Translations under genes and position numbers: made by a program | Shown: positions 51,331 to 63,985 of the stretch, piece by piece | Layout: each line of letters opens with the position of its first letter | Numbering within the stretch: the first letter of the stretch is position 1 | The notes under the pieces: model-generated | Told to the model about the DNA's origin: nothing | The model's database searches: none | Seen by the model: only the letters and a program-made list of their open reading frames with translations | Origin: Limnoperna fortunei | Lineage: Eukaryota; Mollusca; Bivalvia; Mytilida; Modiolidae | Direction of reading: 5' to 3' | Assembly (NCBI GenBank): GCA_944474755.1 | Contig: OX104111.1 | Coordinates: 112,660,545 to 112,724,544 of the forward strand | Length of the DNA: 64,000 bases

Positions 51331-52367
51331 CGGAGAGCCTGACTGAGTACCATAGTTGGTAACGTGTTTGGAGAGTGCCACGCTCCTTGCACGAAAAGGA
51401 GTAGGCTCATTGTAGCCGCTAGAAAAAGCTAAATTCTCTGACCCTACCCAATACTCCATACTTTTCCAGTGACAGTCAAAATTGTGTTGCCCATGTCCAA
51501 TTCGAACCCTTTCCCATAGATTTAACTTGTTCCCGTTCTTACAATTTATACATGATACTAAGAGATTTGAATAATACATGTTTGTTTCATTATAATAAAA
51601 AAAAATGCTCAAGTATTTTATGGTGAGTGTTCATGCTAGTAATTTTGTATTTTGTAGTGAATTAAACTTATCTTGTATATTTCATGATCAATATATGTTG
51701 TTGCTGGTCCATCGTTCCATCATGCTAGCCGTACTGCTCCTAACCGTGTATTCCTTTCTTTGTATCCTACTTTTTGTTGTTGTCTTATTTAATAACTTCC
51801 CACATTAAATCTAATTTCACAATTAGATATTTTAAAATAAGAACTGCTAAGATATATATATTTATTTATTTATTTACTTATTTTTTTACATCTTTAATCT
51901 TTGATCTTTTCATCTGTTAAACACCATATTTCTGTTTGTTTTTCCTTCAAAAAGTAACTTTATATATTATGTCTGTATCCACAGAGAATAATTTAATATG
52001 CCTGGTGGAATCGATGATCATACTAAATGCAACACATAAAGAGTATAAATATTCACGATAATTAAACATTCCTCTTAACCTACAGTACACTCATTTTGTA
52101 AATAATTGCTCTTAACTATATAGAAAGATATCTTCGATCTAGCAATTGTTGAATACATTTCATTTTCATAGAATTAAATGAGTGTAGTGTGGGTTGACTG
52201 GCATGTTGTTCAACGATATTTGTAATATATGTTATGTTCTTGTTTGTATTTCCATCTTGTTTGGGAGAAGATGTATATATACCTAGCCTGTTATCTAATC
52301 CTTTTGATTTAATCAATAAAATATTTGAAATGAAAAATCCTGAATATAGCTGAAAGAATGCCAGACA

Positions 52368-52458
52368 ATTCAGCCCGAGGACAACTCGGCCCTGTATTCG
52401 AGACAAGTCGGCCCGGTTTGTCGGACAACTCGGACCGCAGTAAGACAAGTCGGCCACA
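52368..52458. repeat. Short 'acaactcggcc' repeat, copy 1
   Basis: About six imperfect copies of 'gacaa(c/g)tcggcc' in 90 bp, embedded in AT-rich DNA. Copy 2 holds the same at 61247-61337. Confidence 0.8.
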
Positions 52459-52939
52459 TTGAGGAAATAATTGAAAAAATTATAAAAATTTACTATCATA
52501 CTACGGAAAAAAATATTTTAACTGATATTTTGAATATTTGAACATAAATAGTAAATTATACGTATATATGTTAATTACAACTGTTTAAGAATAGTTAATT
52601 GGCTACTGTTTAATTGCTATACAATTCAATGATATAATTAAAATCAATTAAGTCTTACGGACATTAATCCAATAAAATCAAATTTAGTTAACAGCAATTT
52701 AATTATTAGGAACTGATTAGCTTAAATGTCATAAACGTTTAATGACTGCAATTGAGCTTGTGTGATTTTAAATGAGAAGTAGTTTAGGAGCGGCTCCTAT
52801 TGTTGTTAGCTTGGCAAAGCCACAATGTCAGTCAACTGCAAACAGTGTTCTTCTGTTCAAGTCAATTCATTTTATTACTTTGAGCTACAAGGCTCGTCAT
52901 ACATAAATTACAGCAAAGATTACAATCAATAATATAACA

Positions 52940-55105
52940 CATCAGAGAAAATAATACAGATTTGGTAAGATATTATACATTCAACAATGTAGATCTTAGA
53001 CTGAATGCATGCAGTAAAAATTTACATATATTGCGCATATCTTTTAAATTTTCAGTACTCAATAACTGTACAAGTTTAAAGAAAGATGGTCTTTTATAAT
53101 AATAAGGCTTAATAATTTGTCTTCTTAAATCCAAATAGCATGAACATTGTAAAATGAAATGAAATTCATCTTCTACAACATTTTGTTTACACAAAGAACA
53201 CTTTCTATTGGCTCTTTATACACCACTGTTACGACCAGTTTCAACTAACAGAGTATTTGATGCCATTCTTAACTTAGTAAGATATTTGTTAAAACAAACA
53301 TGTTTGGTTAGATACTTTTGAATACAAATATTATTAACAATATATTTATACAAGTAACATTTTTGTGAACTATTCAATAATTCAGACAAATATTGTTTAG
53401 CTTGATCATATATTCTTTCTTTTATAAACAACAAAGTACCTTGATTAAGATCTAAGTTGTCCTGGTTAAACCAAATATCATTCAAACCTAAATGGAATAA
53501 TAACTGCCGAATCTGGTGGACACAACTTGCTCTATTGTCAATCTAATTTTCCAACTGATAACGATAGCAGTTTTTTAAAATACAATTTTTAGACCACAAA
53601 ATTTTAAACCAATATTTTATTATGTTGAACATTCTCTGGTATATCAAAGGATATCGCCCAAGTTCATAATACACCATCACATTTGTTGTACATTGTTTGA
53701 AACTCAAAAGACTTTTACAAAAATCTAAATGCACTTTTTCAATATTTTGGGCTTTCTGAAACCCCCAGATTTCAGTTCCATAACACAGAATACAACAAAT
53801 ATATGTGTAAAAAAACTTAGGATATGTAATTAAGTACAGAAAATGCACCTTTGATTTCAAGGCAAATACAGCTTTTCTACCTTGTTCACATACATGTTTA
53901 TGTGCTTTAGCAAACTTGCCATTATAATTAAGCATAACATCTAAGTAACAGAATTCGTCTACCACTTGTACAACATTTCCATCAAAATACCATATTTCAT
54001 CTTCTTTAATTCTTCCTCCATATCTAAACACCATCATTTTTGTTTTTTCTATATTTACAGTTAGTCCCCATTGCAGGGTATAAGACAAAAGCGTATCTAA
54101 CAACTCTTGAAGTCCTTTTACACTTTCAGAGAACAAAATCATGTCATCTGCATACATTAATAGAGTGATAAATCCTTTACCTCATATGGTACATTGCCAT
54201 TATCCAAAAAATCCATCTCAAAATCATTAACAAACAGAGAAAATAATATGGGAGAAAGGACTTCCCCTTGTATTAAACCCGTTGAACATTTAAACTGTTC
54301 AGAATAAAAACCATTAAGTCTAACACATGCTTTTACATTTGAATACATGGCCCTAATGACAGATAAAAATTTTCCTGTTATTCCTAGTTTTGACAACTTC
54401 AACCACAGATTCACTCTTGAGACAGAATCAAACGCTTGTTTGTAGTCTACAAAACAGCAATATAAACGTTTTTCGATTACAAAGTGTCTTCTGAACTATA
54501 GACTGCAAGCAGAAAACATAATTAATGGTAGAGCATCCGGGACGAAATCCAAATTGTGCATCAGTTATAATGTCGTTAGCATCTGACCAGTTTATCGGCC
54601 TTGAATTAAGAATAGAAGTAAATACCTTTGGTAAGTTGCGTACTTAGCAAATTTCACGATAATTTGAAGGTTGCATCGGATCATCTTTTTTTTAAAAACA
54701 GGAACAATTATAGCAGTAAACCAGGATTTAGGAAAGTGTCCACAAGTGAATATTCGGTTTAACATTTCTTCCAGAAACGGAATTAATACATTTTTACATT
54801 CTGTTAATAATTCATTAAGAACACCATCAATCCCATGGCTTTTTCCACGCTTCAACTTAGAAATAGCCTTCAGAACTTCTTCTTGAGTAATGTAACTGTC
54901 TAATTCTTCGTATACAACGGTATCATTGTAACTTATGTTTTCATGTTAAAAATAATCAGAATTTGACATCAAGCTTTTAAAATGTTCATGAAAGTTCGAT
55001 AAGGTTGCCGATGCTTTAGCTGGATGCTTTCTTCGAAAGAAATTATAGAACTTTTTAGGATTAGTTTTTCGCAACTGTTCTATCATATCTTTATTAAAAT
55101 TAATG
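52940..55105 (-). pseudogene. Broken non-LTR retrotransposon, RT and C-terminus, copy 1
   Basis: On the minus strand the pieces run in element order. First a linker piece (NPKKFYNFFRRKHP, about 55070) and the RT fingers (KRGKSHGIDG, about 54850). Then motif A (CFVDYKQAFDSVSRV, about 54450), motif B-like GLIQGEVLSPILFSLF (about 54250) and the catalytic MYADDMILF (54157). Last come a thumb region and a C-terminal Cys/His knuckle (CKQNVVEDEFHFILQC, about 53190). It is inactivated by frameshifts (for example just before YADD) and in-frame stops near 53543 and 53216, both shared with copy 2. It is a different family from the intact element at 44723. The clade is undetermined. Confidence 0.88.
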
Positions 55106-56231
55106 ACCAAATAACAACTAAATATGATAAATTTATGTTTATTGGTGATCTGTATTACAATATGCTCTCATCCGATAAATCTAGTCCTTTAACATCAGTA
55201 TGTGATATTTTTGATCTACATAATCTTGTAAAAGAGCCAACTTGTTTTACAAAAAATGCTACCCCCAGCCTTAATGATGTTATTTTGACAAATTCACCAA
55301 AACAATGTATGAATGTTTTAAATGTAAACTATGGTTTAAGCGACGTCCACAATCTTGTATCTGTACAATTCAAATGTGACATTGAACTAAGAAAACCAGT
55401 TTTTAAAAAAATATAGAAGTTTTAAAAAATTTTCTGAAGAACTCTTTTTATCTGACCTAAATAATGCAGTCTTAGACACTACAGGTATAAATGAAAATAA
55501 CATTGACACATCATATAATCACTTTGAAAAAACTTTTACTGAAATAGTACTGAAATAATTTAATTGATATAAAAGATCATAAATATAATTTCAGATACCA
55601 ACATACAGCTAAACTACCTAGTGTCAAAACATCAAGGTATGGCTTAAATTCATTCAAATATTGTGCTGCCAAAACATGGAATGATTTGCCCGACCACTTC
55701 CGCAAGGAAACTTCTTTTAATCAATTTAAAAATCTTCTGAATTCCTGGAACGGCAAGTCATGCCATTGTTCTTCCTGCTTCTCCCATTCATGCTTCAATT
55801 TTCAGCTCCCAGGAAACTTCTGCGTGTTATTGTAAACGTGAAGTATGCTTGTAATTTAATTTTAACATATCATAATGTTTTATATGTAGATTGTGTATGT
55901 CTCTGTACTGGTGTATGCATGCTAAATGTCAATGTCTGAATGCTCTTCTTTGATTATTTGCTTTGCGCTTTTTATTTATCTATTTTGCTGCCCCATAGTG
56001 CTTCTTAAGATAATAATATAAATGTTGTGCTCCTAATGTTGCATGCAAATATGATTTTTTAAATGGAACTTAAATTATTATTATGTGTTTTTACTATATG
56101 TGCATGTCGTTGTATGTTAAAATATGTATGTTATGTCGATTTTAAAAGCTCCAAGGAGCTTATATGTTTGTCTGTTTATGATAACATCGACACTATATAA
56201 AGCTTTTGTATTAATTGTATTGTATTGTATC
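55106..56231 (+). pseudogene. Internally deleted LINE inserted in the older LINE
   Basis: A plus-strand endonuclease fragment (about 55106-55415: FMFIGDLYYNM, SLNDVILTN, SDVHNLVSVQFK) is followed within 200 bp by a LINE C-terminal motif (about 55630-55760: FKYCAAKTWNDLPDHFR). The whole reverse transcriptase is missing. A 3' UTR follows and ends in a short 'attgtattgtattgtat' tail (about 56213-56230), typical of CR1/L2-like 3' ends. It separates two parts of the minus-strand LINE. Its left edge is also present at the end of copy 2, so it predates the duplication. Confidence 0.7.
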
Positions 56232-56801
56232 TCCTTCTTCACGTTTATACGCACGTTTTAGCCTATTTTCCAACATTTTGTAACGTCGTTTGGCCACAAT
56301 AAGTTCCCGATGATTGTCTACTGATTTTTCGCGATTAAAAGCACCTATTGTACAGTGATATACATACCTAAGTCTCTTACATTCACCATTGAACCACGGT
56401 TTATCATCCTTTTTAAGGGAGCTGTGACTGCACAAAATATTGTTTACATCTGGCATATTCCGGAACTCGAACAAACGGCAAAATGATATTTGACCATTGT
56501 TGTACAAATCTGTCCACATACTTGTCTATACCGTCAGGTGTATATTCGATTTCACTATATATAAGTTGACTAAGCGTTCCACTATTTAGAGCTAAGTTTT
56601 CTGTACACAAATCCTTTAAATCATCATTCCAACGACAGCGCTCGAAAGCTGTTCCACTGGCGCAATACAAGCTATTATTCGTCTGCGATTCGCGATTAAA
56701 AGCACCTAATGCACAGTGATATACATACCTAAGTCTCTTACATTCACCATTGAACCACGGTTTATCATCTTTTTTAGGGAGCTGTGACTGCACAAAATAT
56801 T
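56232..56801 (-). pseudogene. Broken non-LTR retrotransposon, linker before RT
   Basis: The upstream continuation of the minus-strand element reads DGIDKYVDRFVQQWSN, KKDDKPWFNGECKRLRYVYH and RRYKMLENRLKRAYKREEGD, the region between endonuclease and RT. A segment of about 115 bp is duplicated within it (56328-56442 and 56689-56801). The endonuclease is absent because the duplication junction cuts the element at 56801/56802. Confidence 0.8.
56328..56442. repeat. ~115-bp direct repeat, first copy
   Basis: 'ttcgcgattaaaagcacct' to 'gctgtgactgcacaaaatat', repeated at 56689-56801, 361 bp away. The second copy ends exactly at the 8.9-kb duplication junction. Confidence 0.9.
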
Positions 56802-57540
56802 TTACTTTCCTTAAACAATCGAGAGATTCTTCTTACCACCGTATAGTCTTCGTGAGGCAAAAATACCCGATAGCATAGTTCATCAAACAAGGTAAAGACA
56901 AGGGTGACAAAATTTTAACCGATGCCATCGCATGGTCTTTCGGAATTTTTTGATGTGCCAACGATTTTGTCACCGCTCACGAAGTTGCTAACTGAGTCTG
57001 AGAAACCCCAAAAGCCGTCATACGATGTTCTGAGGAATGGGCAGATGCTTTCACGATAATAAATTTACCTTATCGTGTACCCATCTGGTGTAAATTTCTG
57101 GCCTGAGTGACGCCTGCATTAAAGATACACGTTTTTTAATTATTTTATAAAGCATTGGAGGTTTTATAAGCAAACCGCGCCAGTGTCGACCAGTTCGACA
57201 AGAAAAAAATGCTACTTAGTTTATTTGCTTTACTTTAACACCAAGCACTTATAGAGATATCACACTCGTACTCGTAGGACGTCAACGTTAGAAGGCTCTT
57301 AAAATAACATGATCTAAGTTGTTTGTGCAAAAATGACATTTAATAATATGTATGTTTCTATTGATATATCTACTGTGAATTAATGAATAGTAGATGGTTT
57401 ATTTAGTTGGATTTTGATATATTAGTTGATATATTAGTTTATTATATACAAACTAATCAACGAAATGAATTGACATATTGGAGTTTTACACATTTTTTTG
57501 TATATAAACTGATGCTTAGCGTGTATTTGTGACAAGTTAT

Positions 57541-57551
57541 TAAAACGCTTT
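57541..57551. other. Empty insertion site of the intact LINE
   Basis: A single 'taaaacgcttt' with flanks that match both sides of the LINE insertion in copy 1. This gives an internal pre-integration reference. Confidence 0.93.
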
Positions 57552-57556
57552 CTATT

Positions 57557-60500
57557 TTTACTCCATAAATGCATATTTCATGTCTTATAGGAAATGATTT
57601 TTATAGTGTCTATATTTTACGCTTGCGGTATTTTTGACGCTTTCCATATAGTTGTTTAGAAAAGCGATTCCTCGGGTATCAAGATTAGCCAACGAGACAC
57701 GACAGGTTTGTGTCAAAATGCAGGAAATGCTTACTCTGCCGGGGCATTTCGTGCAGTTCGTTTCGTTAGCTTTTGTTTGCGTGTTGTTTTGTTCTTTATT
57801 TGTTGTTGTTGTCCCAAGACTTCGTATTAGTGTTTCAGACTTTGTATTTTTCTTATTTAATACACATCACTGGATATAACAAATATAGCAATAACATAGA
57901 ACTATTTGTTCGCGAACAATTAGCAGGTCTTTCCCAGATTCACTTGAAGATCTCTCCTAGTTAAGAAATTAGTGCTATTTCCAAATATATGTTAAAATCT
58001 ATAACAATCTATAACAGCAAACAAAGTCATAATTCCTTTTCAATAGTCACATGCAATAACTGGACAATATTTTAAATCAGAGCGAATTCTTGCCAATTAA
58101 ATCACAAAGAATCTACACATTAGCCAACGTAATAAGGCCGTAGTCTTCCGGGGCAAAAAACTAACATTTTGCTATTTTACAAATTAGAAGAGAAAATTAT
58201 TAGCATTAAGATCAAAGATCAAGGTTGGCATGATGACTATTTAATCTTGTTAGCTGTATAAAGGTAATAATTTCGTGAAGGACCCAGGTGTTTGGATTTC
58301 TTATCAATAACGGATTCGTCTAATAAGTATTAAATAATGATCGAAGTCTATGTTTGACAAAACGACACTTTACATTTGCTCTTCAATTGACTCCAATCCA
58401 GTAGAGCAAAAAAATAGATAAATATTCTTAATAGTCTAAATATATGATAAAGCATTGAATAAAACGAGGTCGTTTTGCTTAAAAATGTTTTATTGGAATT
58501 ATATTTAAAACAAATAACATAAGCTATACACATTTTAAGCGCAAACAATCTATAAGGAAGCTTGAATGTTAAATACCAAAAACTTATTAGTTATATAGAT
58601 AAAAATTATGACGAGATAAAGTAAGATTAATTATTTTTCTATTATTGTATATTATTTAAAATGTAGCAGAGTGTTTATTTTGCTATTTTATAAATGTTGA
58701 TTTATTTTGTTCAAATGTACCGTGTATATTCATTTATCTCTTTGAAATACAGTTACAATATTTAAAGTCTTAATTTGTATATTCTCTATATGTATGTTAC
58801 GTATATTTGATTACTTCTTTCATTATATTGGTTTGTTCGTTTTGGCGGTCTATGCGAGTCGTACCCGAGATTTCGAGAAGGTTGGAGGTTATATCTTTTT
58901 GGATTTTATTCTTTCTATATTGGATATTCTATTCCATATGACTCCTGACATCGTTTTGACGACAGACTGTAAGTTCATTTCTTTACAAATTCTATATCTT
59001 TATAACTGACTTTTATTTATAACACATTCAAGTCTTGCTATTATTTTCGTTCGTCCTTTGTACATTTAAACTGCACGCGGCATGCTCGGGTAACCTCCAT
59101 GAATGCGAGTATGATGATTTTTAGCTCAGTCCAAGCTCGTTGTTTTTTTTACTAAACGATTAGCATAAGAAGTTAAAGTGTTTGTGCTTTACAAGTACGA
59201 TAATTGTAAATGTAAGGGAACTGATGATTTTCACAGATGAGTAACTGGTTTTTATTAAGATGGTTATTATACACTGTTATATTCATTGTACCTATTTTTT
59301 AAGACGATATATTTAGCATTGTTTCTATTTATGGTTTTCAGTGTAGCAGTATGTTCTGAGAGTGTTGTTGATGTAAAGTATCATCAGTTTTCCAGCAGAA
59401 TATTTCACTTCACAAGTGGGGTAGATTTAGTTATTAGTCCTGTGGAGTTACGTCCCTTGGCAGAAAAAGTATTTTAGTTGTACTGCCAAAGTCAAAATGT
59501 TATTATCTATTTTTGATCATGAACAAATGTAGTAAAACATAAAGATTATTTAAAAGTTATTTATAAAATATAAATTGTACGTATTTTGTAAACGCAATGA
59601 GTATTTTATACTGTTATGCTTATTTTTGATTTCATGAAATAGATCCCATTCATTTTAAAACAGCACAAGGCATAAAAACATTACACTATGTGGTAGTAAA
59701 CTTGACATTAAGGTCACTGATGTCAATTTGCAAAACGTAATCTGTACTTTTAAACATAATAATCTGTGATACATGATTCTCGTAATTGATTGTTATTTTC
59801 ATTTAGTTAAATATTTTATGTACTAGTATTTATAATAATTCATTTGCTATTGTAAATTTATGATATTGCTGGTATAATAAACTTCTAGAGCCCTAGATTT
59901 AGTCTTATTGGAAGTCAGTCCAATTACCCAGACCTATCACACTAATATAGCGCTGAAGGTAAAATACTCAATTTTTATTTTTTTTTAAAGTAAGAAAACT
60001 GTTCATCTTATGCTATTTTTATATCTTCATTCTTTGCATTTTCTGCGTGAAGTAAGATCAAAGAAATTACGCTCGATAAACTATGCTGTGACCATACTGG
60101 GACTGTTCCCAGTGTTCGACCCACAGAGCAGCCCAGCGAGTCTCCGGGTGGCGGATAGAGGAGACCCTCTCGTTGGGGGGGGGGGGGGGTTGTCAGGTCA
60201 TACTAGTGATACGGAGAGCCTGACTGAGTACCATAGTTGGTAACGTGTTTGGAGAGTGCCACGCTCCTTGCACGAAAAGGAGTAGGCTCATTGTAGCCGC
60301 TAGAAAAAGCTACATTCTCTGACCCTACCCAATACTCCATACTTTTCCAGTGACAGTCAAAATTGTGTTGCCCATGTCCAATTCGAACCCTTTCCCATAG
60401 ATTTAACTTGTTCCCGTTCTTACAATTTATACATGATACTAAGAGATTTGAATAATACATGTATGTTTCATTATAATAAAAAAAAATGCTCAAGTATTTT

Positions 60501-61819
60501 ATGGTGAGTGTTCATGCTAGTAATTTTGTATTTTGTAAGTGAATTAAACTTATCTTGTATATTTCATGATCAATATATGTTGTTGCTGGTCCATCGTTCC
60601 ATCATGCTAGCCGTACTGCTCCTAACCGTGTATTCCTTTCTTTGTATCCTACTTTTGTTTTGGTGTCTTATTTAATAACTTCCCACATTAAATCTAATTT
60701 CACAATTAGATATTTTAAAATAAGAACTGCTAAGATATATATATATATATATTTATTTATTTACTTATTTTTTTACATCTTTAATCTTTGATCTTTTCAT
60801 CTGTTAAACACCATATTTCTGTTTGTTTTTCCTTCAAAAAGTAACTTTATATATTATGTCTGTATCCACAGAGAATAATTTAATATGCCTGGTGGAATCG
60901 ATGATCATACTAAATGCAACACATAAAGAGTATAAATATTCACGATAATTAAACATTCCTCTTAACCTACAGTACACTCATTTTGTAAATAATTGCTCTT
61001 AACTATATAGAAAGATATCTTCGATCTAGCAATTGTTGAATACATTTCATTTTCATAGAATTAAATGAGTGTAGTGTGGGTTGACTGGCATGTTGTTCAA
61101 CGATATTTGTAATATATGTTATGTTCTTGTTTGTATTTCCATCTTGTTTGGGAGAAGATGTATATAGGCCTAGCCTGTTATCTAATCCCTTTGATTTAAT
61201 CAATAAAATATTTGAAATGAAAAATCCTGAATATAGCTGAAAGAATGCCAGACAATTCAGCCCGAGGACAACTCGGCCCTGTATTCGAGACAAGTCGGCC
61301 CGGTTTGTCGGACAACTCGGACCGCAGTAAGACAAGTCGGCCACATTGAGGAAATAATTGAAAAAATTATAGAAATTTACTATCATACTACAGAAAAAAA
61401 TATTTTAACTGATATTTTGAATATTTGAACATAAATAGTAAATTATACGTATATATGTTAATTACAACTGTTTAAGAATAGTTAATTGGCTACTGTTTAA
61501 TTGCTATACAATTCAATGATATAATTAAAATCAATTAAGTCTTACGGACATTAATCCAATAAAATCAAATTTAGTTAACAGCAATTTAATTATTAGGAAC
61601 TGATTAGCTTAAATGTCATAAACGTTTAATGACTGCAATTGAGCTTGTGTGATTTTAAATGAGAAGTAGTTTAGGAGCGGCTCCTATTGATGTTAGCTTG
61701 GCAAAGCCACAATGTCAGTCAACTGCAAACAGTGTTCAAGTCAATTCATTTTATTACTTTGAGCTACAAGGCTCGTCATACATAAATTACAGCAAAGATT
61801 ACAATCAATAATATAACAC
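57557..61819. other. Duplication unit, non-coding part, copy 2
   Basis: Counterpart of 48671-52939 with scattered differences, including a longer (AT)n near 60738, a longer G run at 60175-60189 and about 9 bp missing near 61734. No gene is recognised. Confidence 0.5.
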
Positions 61820-63985
61820 ATCAGAGAAAATAATACAGATTTGGTAAGATATTATACATTCAACAATGTAGATCTTAGACTGAATGCATGCAGTAAAAAT
61901 TTACATATATTGCGCATATCTTTTAAATTTTCAGTACTCAATAACTGTACAAGTTTAAAGAAAGATGGTCTTTTATAATAATAAGGCTTAATAATTTGTC
62001 TTCTTAAATCCAAATAGCATGAACATTGTAAAATGAAATGAAATTCATCTTCTACAACATTTTGTTTACACAAAGAACACTTTCTATTGGCTCTTTATAC
62101 ACCACTGTTACGACCAGTTTCAACTAACAGAGTATTTGATGCCATTCTTAACTTAGTAAGATATTTGTTAAAACAAACATGTTTGGTTAGATACTTTTGA
62201 ATACAAATATTATTAACAATATATTTATACAAGTAACATTTTTGTGAACTATTCAATAATTCAGACAAATATTGTTTAGCTTGATCATATATTCTTTCTT
62301 TTATAAACAACAAAGTACCTTGATTAAGATCTAAGTTCTCCTGGTTAAACCAAATATCATTCAAACCTAAATGGAATAATAACTGCCGAATCTGGTGGAC
62401 ACAACTTGCTCTATTGTCAATCTAATTTTCCAACTGATAACGATAGCAGTTTTTTAAAATACAATTTTTAGACCACAAAATTTTAAACCAATATTTTATT
62501 ATGTTGAACATTCTCTGGTATATCAAAGGATATCGCCCAAGTTCATAATACACCATCACATTTGTTGTACATTGTTTGAAACTCAAAAGACTTTTACAAA
62601 AATCTAAATGCACTTTTTCAATATTTTGGGCTTTCTGAAACCCCCAGATTTCAGTTCCATAACACAGAATACAACAAATATATGTGTAAAAAAACTTAGG
62701 ATATGTAATTAAGTACAGAAAATGCACCTTTGATTTCAAGGCAAATACAGCTTTTCTACCTTGTTCACATACATGTTTATGTGCTTTAGCAAACTTGCCA
62801 TTATAATTAAGCATAACATCTAAGTAACAGAATTCTTCTACCACTTGTACAACATTTCCATCAAAAAACCATATTTCATCTTCTTTAATTCTTCCTCCAT
62901 ATCTAAACACCATCATTTTTGTTTTTTCTATATTTACAGTTAGTCCTCATTGCAGGGTATAAGACAAAAGCGTATCTTAACAACTCTTGAAGTTCTTTTA
63001 CACTTTCAGAGAACAAAATCATGTCATCTGGATACATTAATAGAGTGATAAATCCTTTACCTCATATGGTACATTGCCATTATCCAAAAAAATCCATCTC
63101 AAAATCATTAACAAACAGAGAAAATAATATGGGAGAAAGGACTTCCCCTTGGAATAAACCCGTTGAACATTTAAACTGTTCAGAATAAAAACCATTAAGT
63201 CTAACACATGCTTTCACATTTGAATACATGGCCCTAATGACAGATAAAAATTTTCCTGTTATTCCTAGTTTTGACAACTTCAACCACAGATTCACTCTTG
63301 AGACAGAATCAAACGCTTGTTTGTAGTCTACAAAACAGCAATATAAACGTTTTTCGATTACAAAGTGTCTTCTGAACAATAGACTGCAAGCAGAAAACAT
63401 AATTAATGGTAGAGCATCCGGGACGAAATCCAAATTGTGCATCAGTTATAATGTCGTTAGCATCTGACCAGTTTATCGGCCTTGAATTAAGAATAGAAGT
63501 AAATACCTTTACTAAGTTGCGTACTTAGCTAATTTCACGATAATTTGAAGGTTGCATCGGATCTGCTTTTTTTAAAAACAGGAACAATTATAGCAGTAAA
63601 CCAGGATTTAGGAAAGTGTCCACAAGTGAATATTCGGTTTAACATTTCTTCCAGAAACGGAATTAATACATTTGTACATTCTGTTAATAATTCATTAAGA
63701 ACACCATCAATCCCATGGCTTTTTCCACGCTTCAACTTAGAAATAGCCTTCAGAACTTCTTCTTGAGTAATGTAACTGTCTAATTCTTCGTATACAACGG
63801 TATCATTGTAACTTATGTTTTCATGTTAAAAATAATCAGAATTTGACATCAAGCTTTTAAAATGTTCATGAAAGTTCGATAAGGTTGCCGATGCTTTAGC
63901 TGGATGCTTTCTTCGAAAGAAATTATAGAACTTTTTAGGATTAGTTTTTCGCAACTGTTCTATCATATCTTTATTAAAATTAATG
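61820..63985 (-). pseudogene. Broken non-LTR retrotransposon, copy 2
   Basis: Same remnant as 52940-55105, with further damage. The catalytic YADD is YPDD (GCA to CCA near 63030), a Trp codon in LQWGLTVN is TGA (near 62948), and an extra A (near 63093) shifts the frame after FEMDF. It shares the older stops of copy 1. Motif A is better preserved here (IEKRLYCCFVDYKQAFDSV). Confidence 0.87.

Larger units (their letters stand above)
48671..52939. other. Duplication unit, non-coding part, copy 1
   Basis: Mostly AT-rich. Frames of 60-104 codons occur (48777-49004, 49819-50133, 50410-50601, 51134-51325, 51322-51612 minus, 52116-52499 minus) and recur in copy 2, but only because the copies are nearly identical. 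None has a recognised domain or good splice context. Some plus-strand frames are hydrophobic because the DNA is T-rich. Confidence 0.5.
43973..56801. repeat. 8.9-kb tandem duplication, copy 1 (with LINE insert)
   Basis: From 'ttactttccttcaacaatcg' onwards this segment aligns end to end with 56802-64000. The copies are directly adjacent and in the same orientation. Removing the 3,937-bp LINE and one 11-bp target duplication leaves a unit of about 8.88 kb. Differences are sparse single-base changes and small indels (for example a G run of 10 here and 15 in copy 2, and about 9 bp near 52855 absent from copy 2). Copy 2 continues past the window. Confidence 0.93.

Noticed and set aside
51322..51612. 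96-codon minus-strand frame (also 60203-60493)
   Set aside because: It has no recognisable family and is conserved only through the recent duplication.
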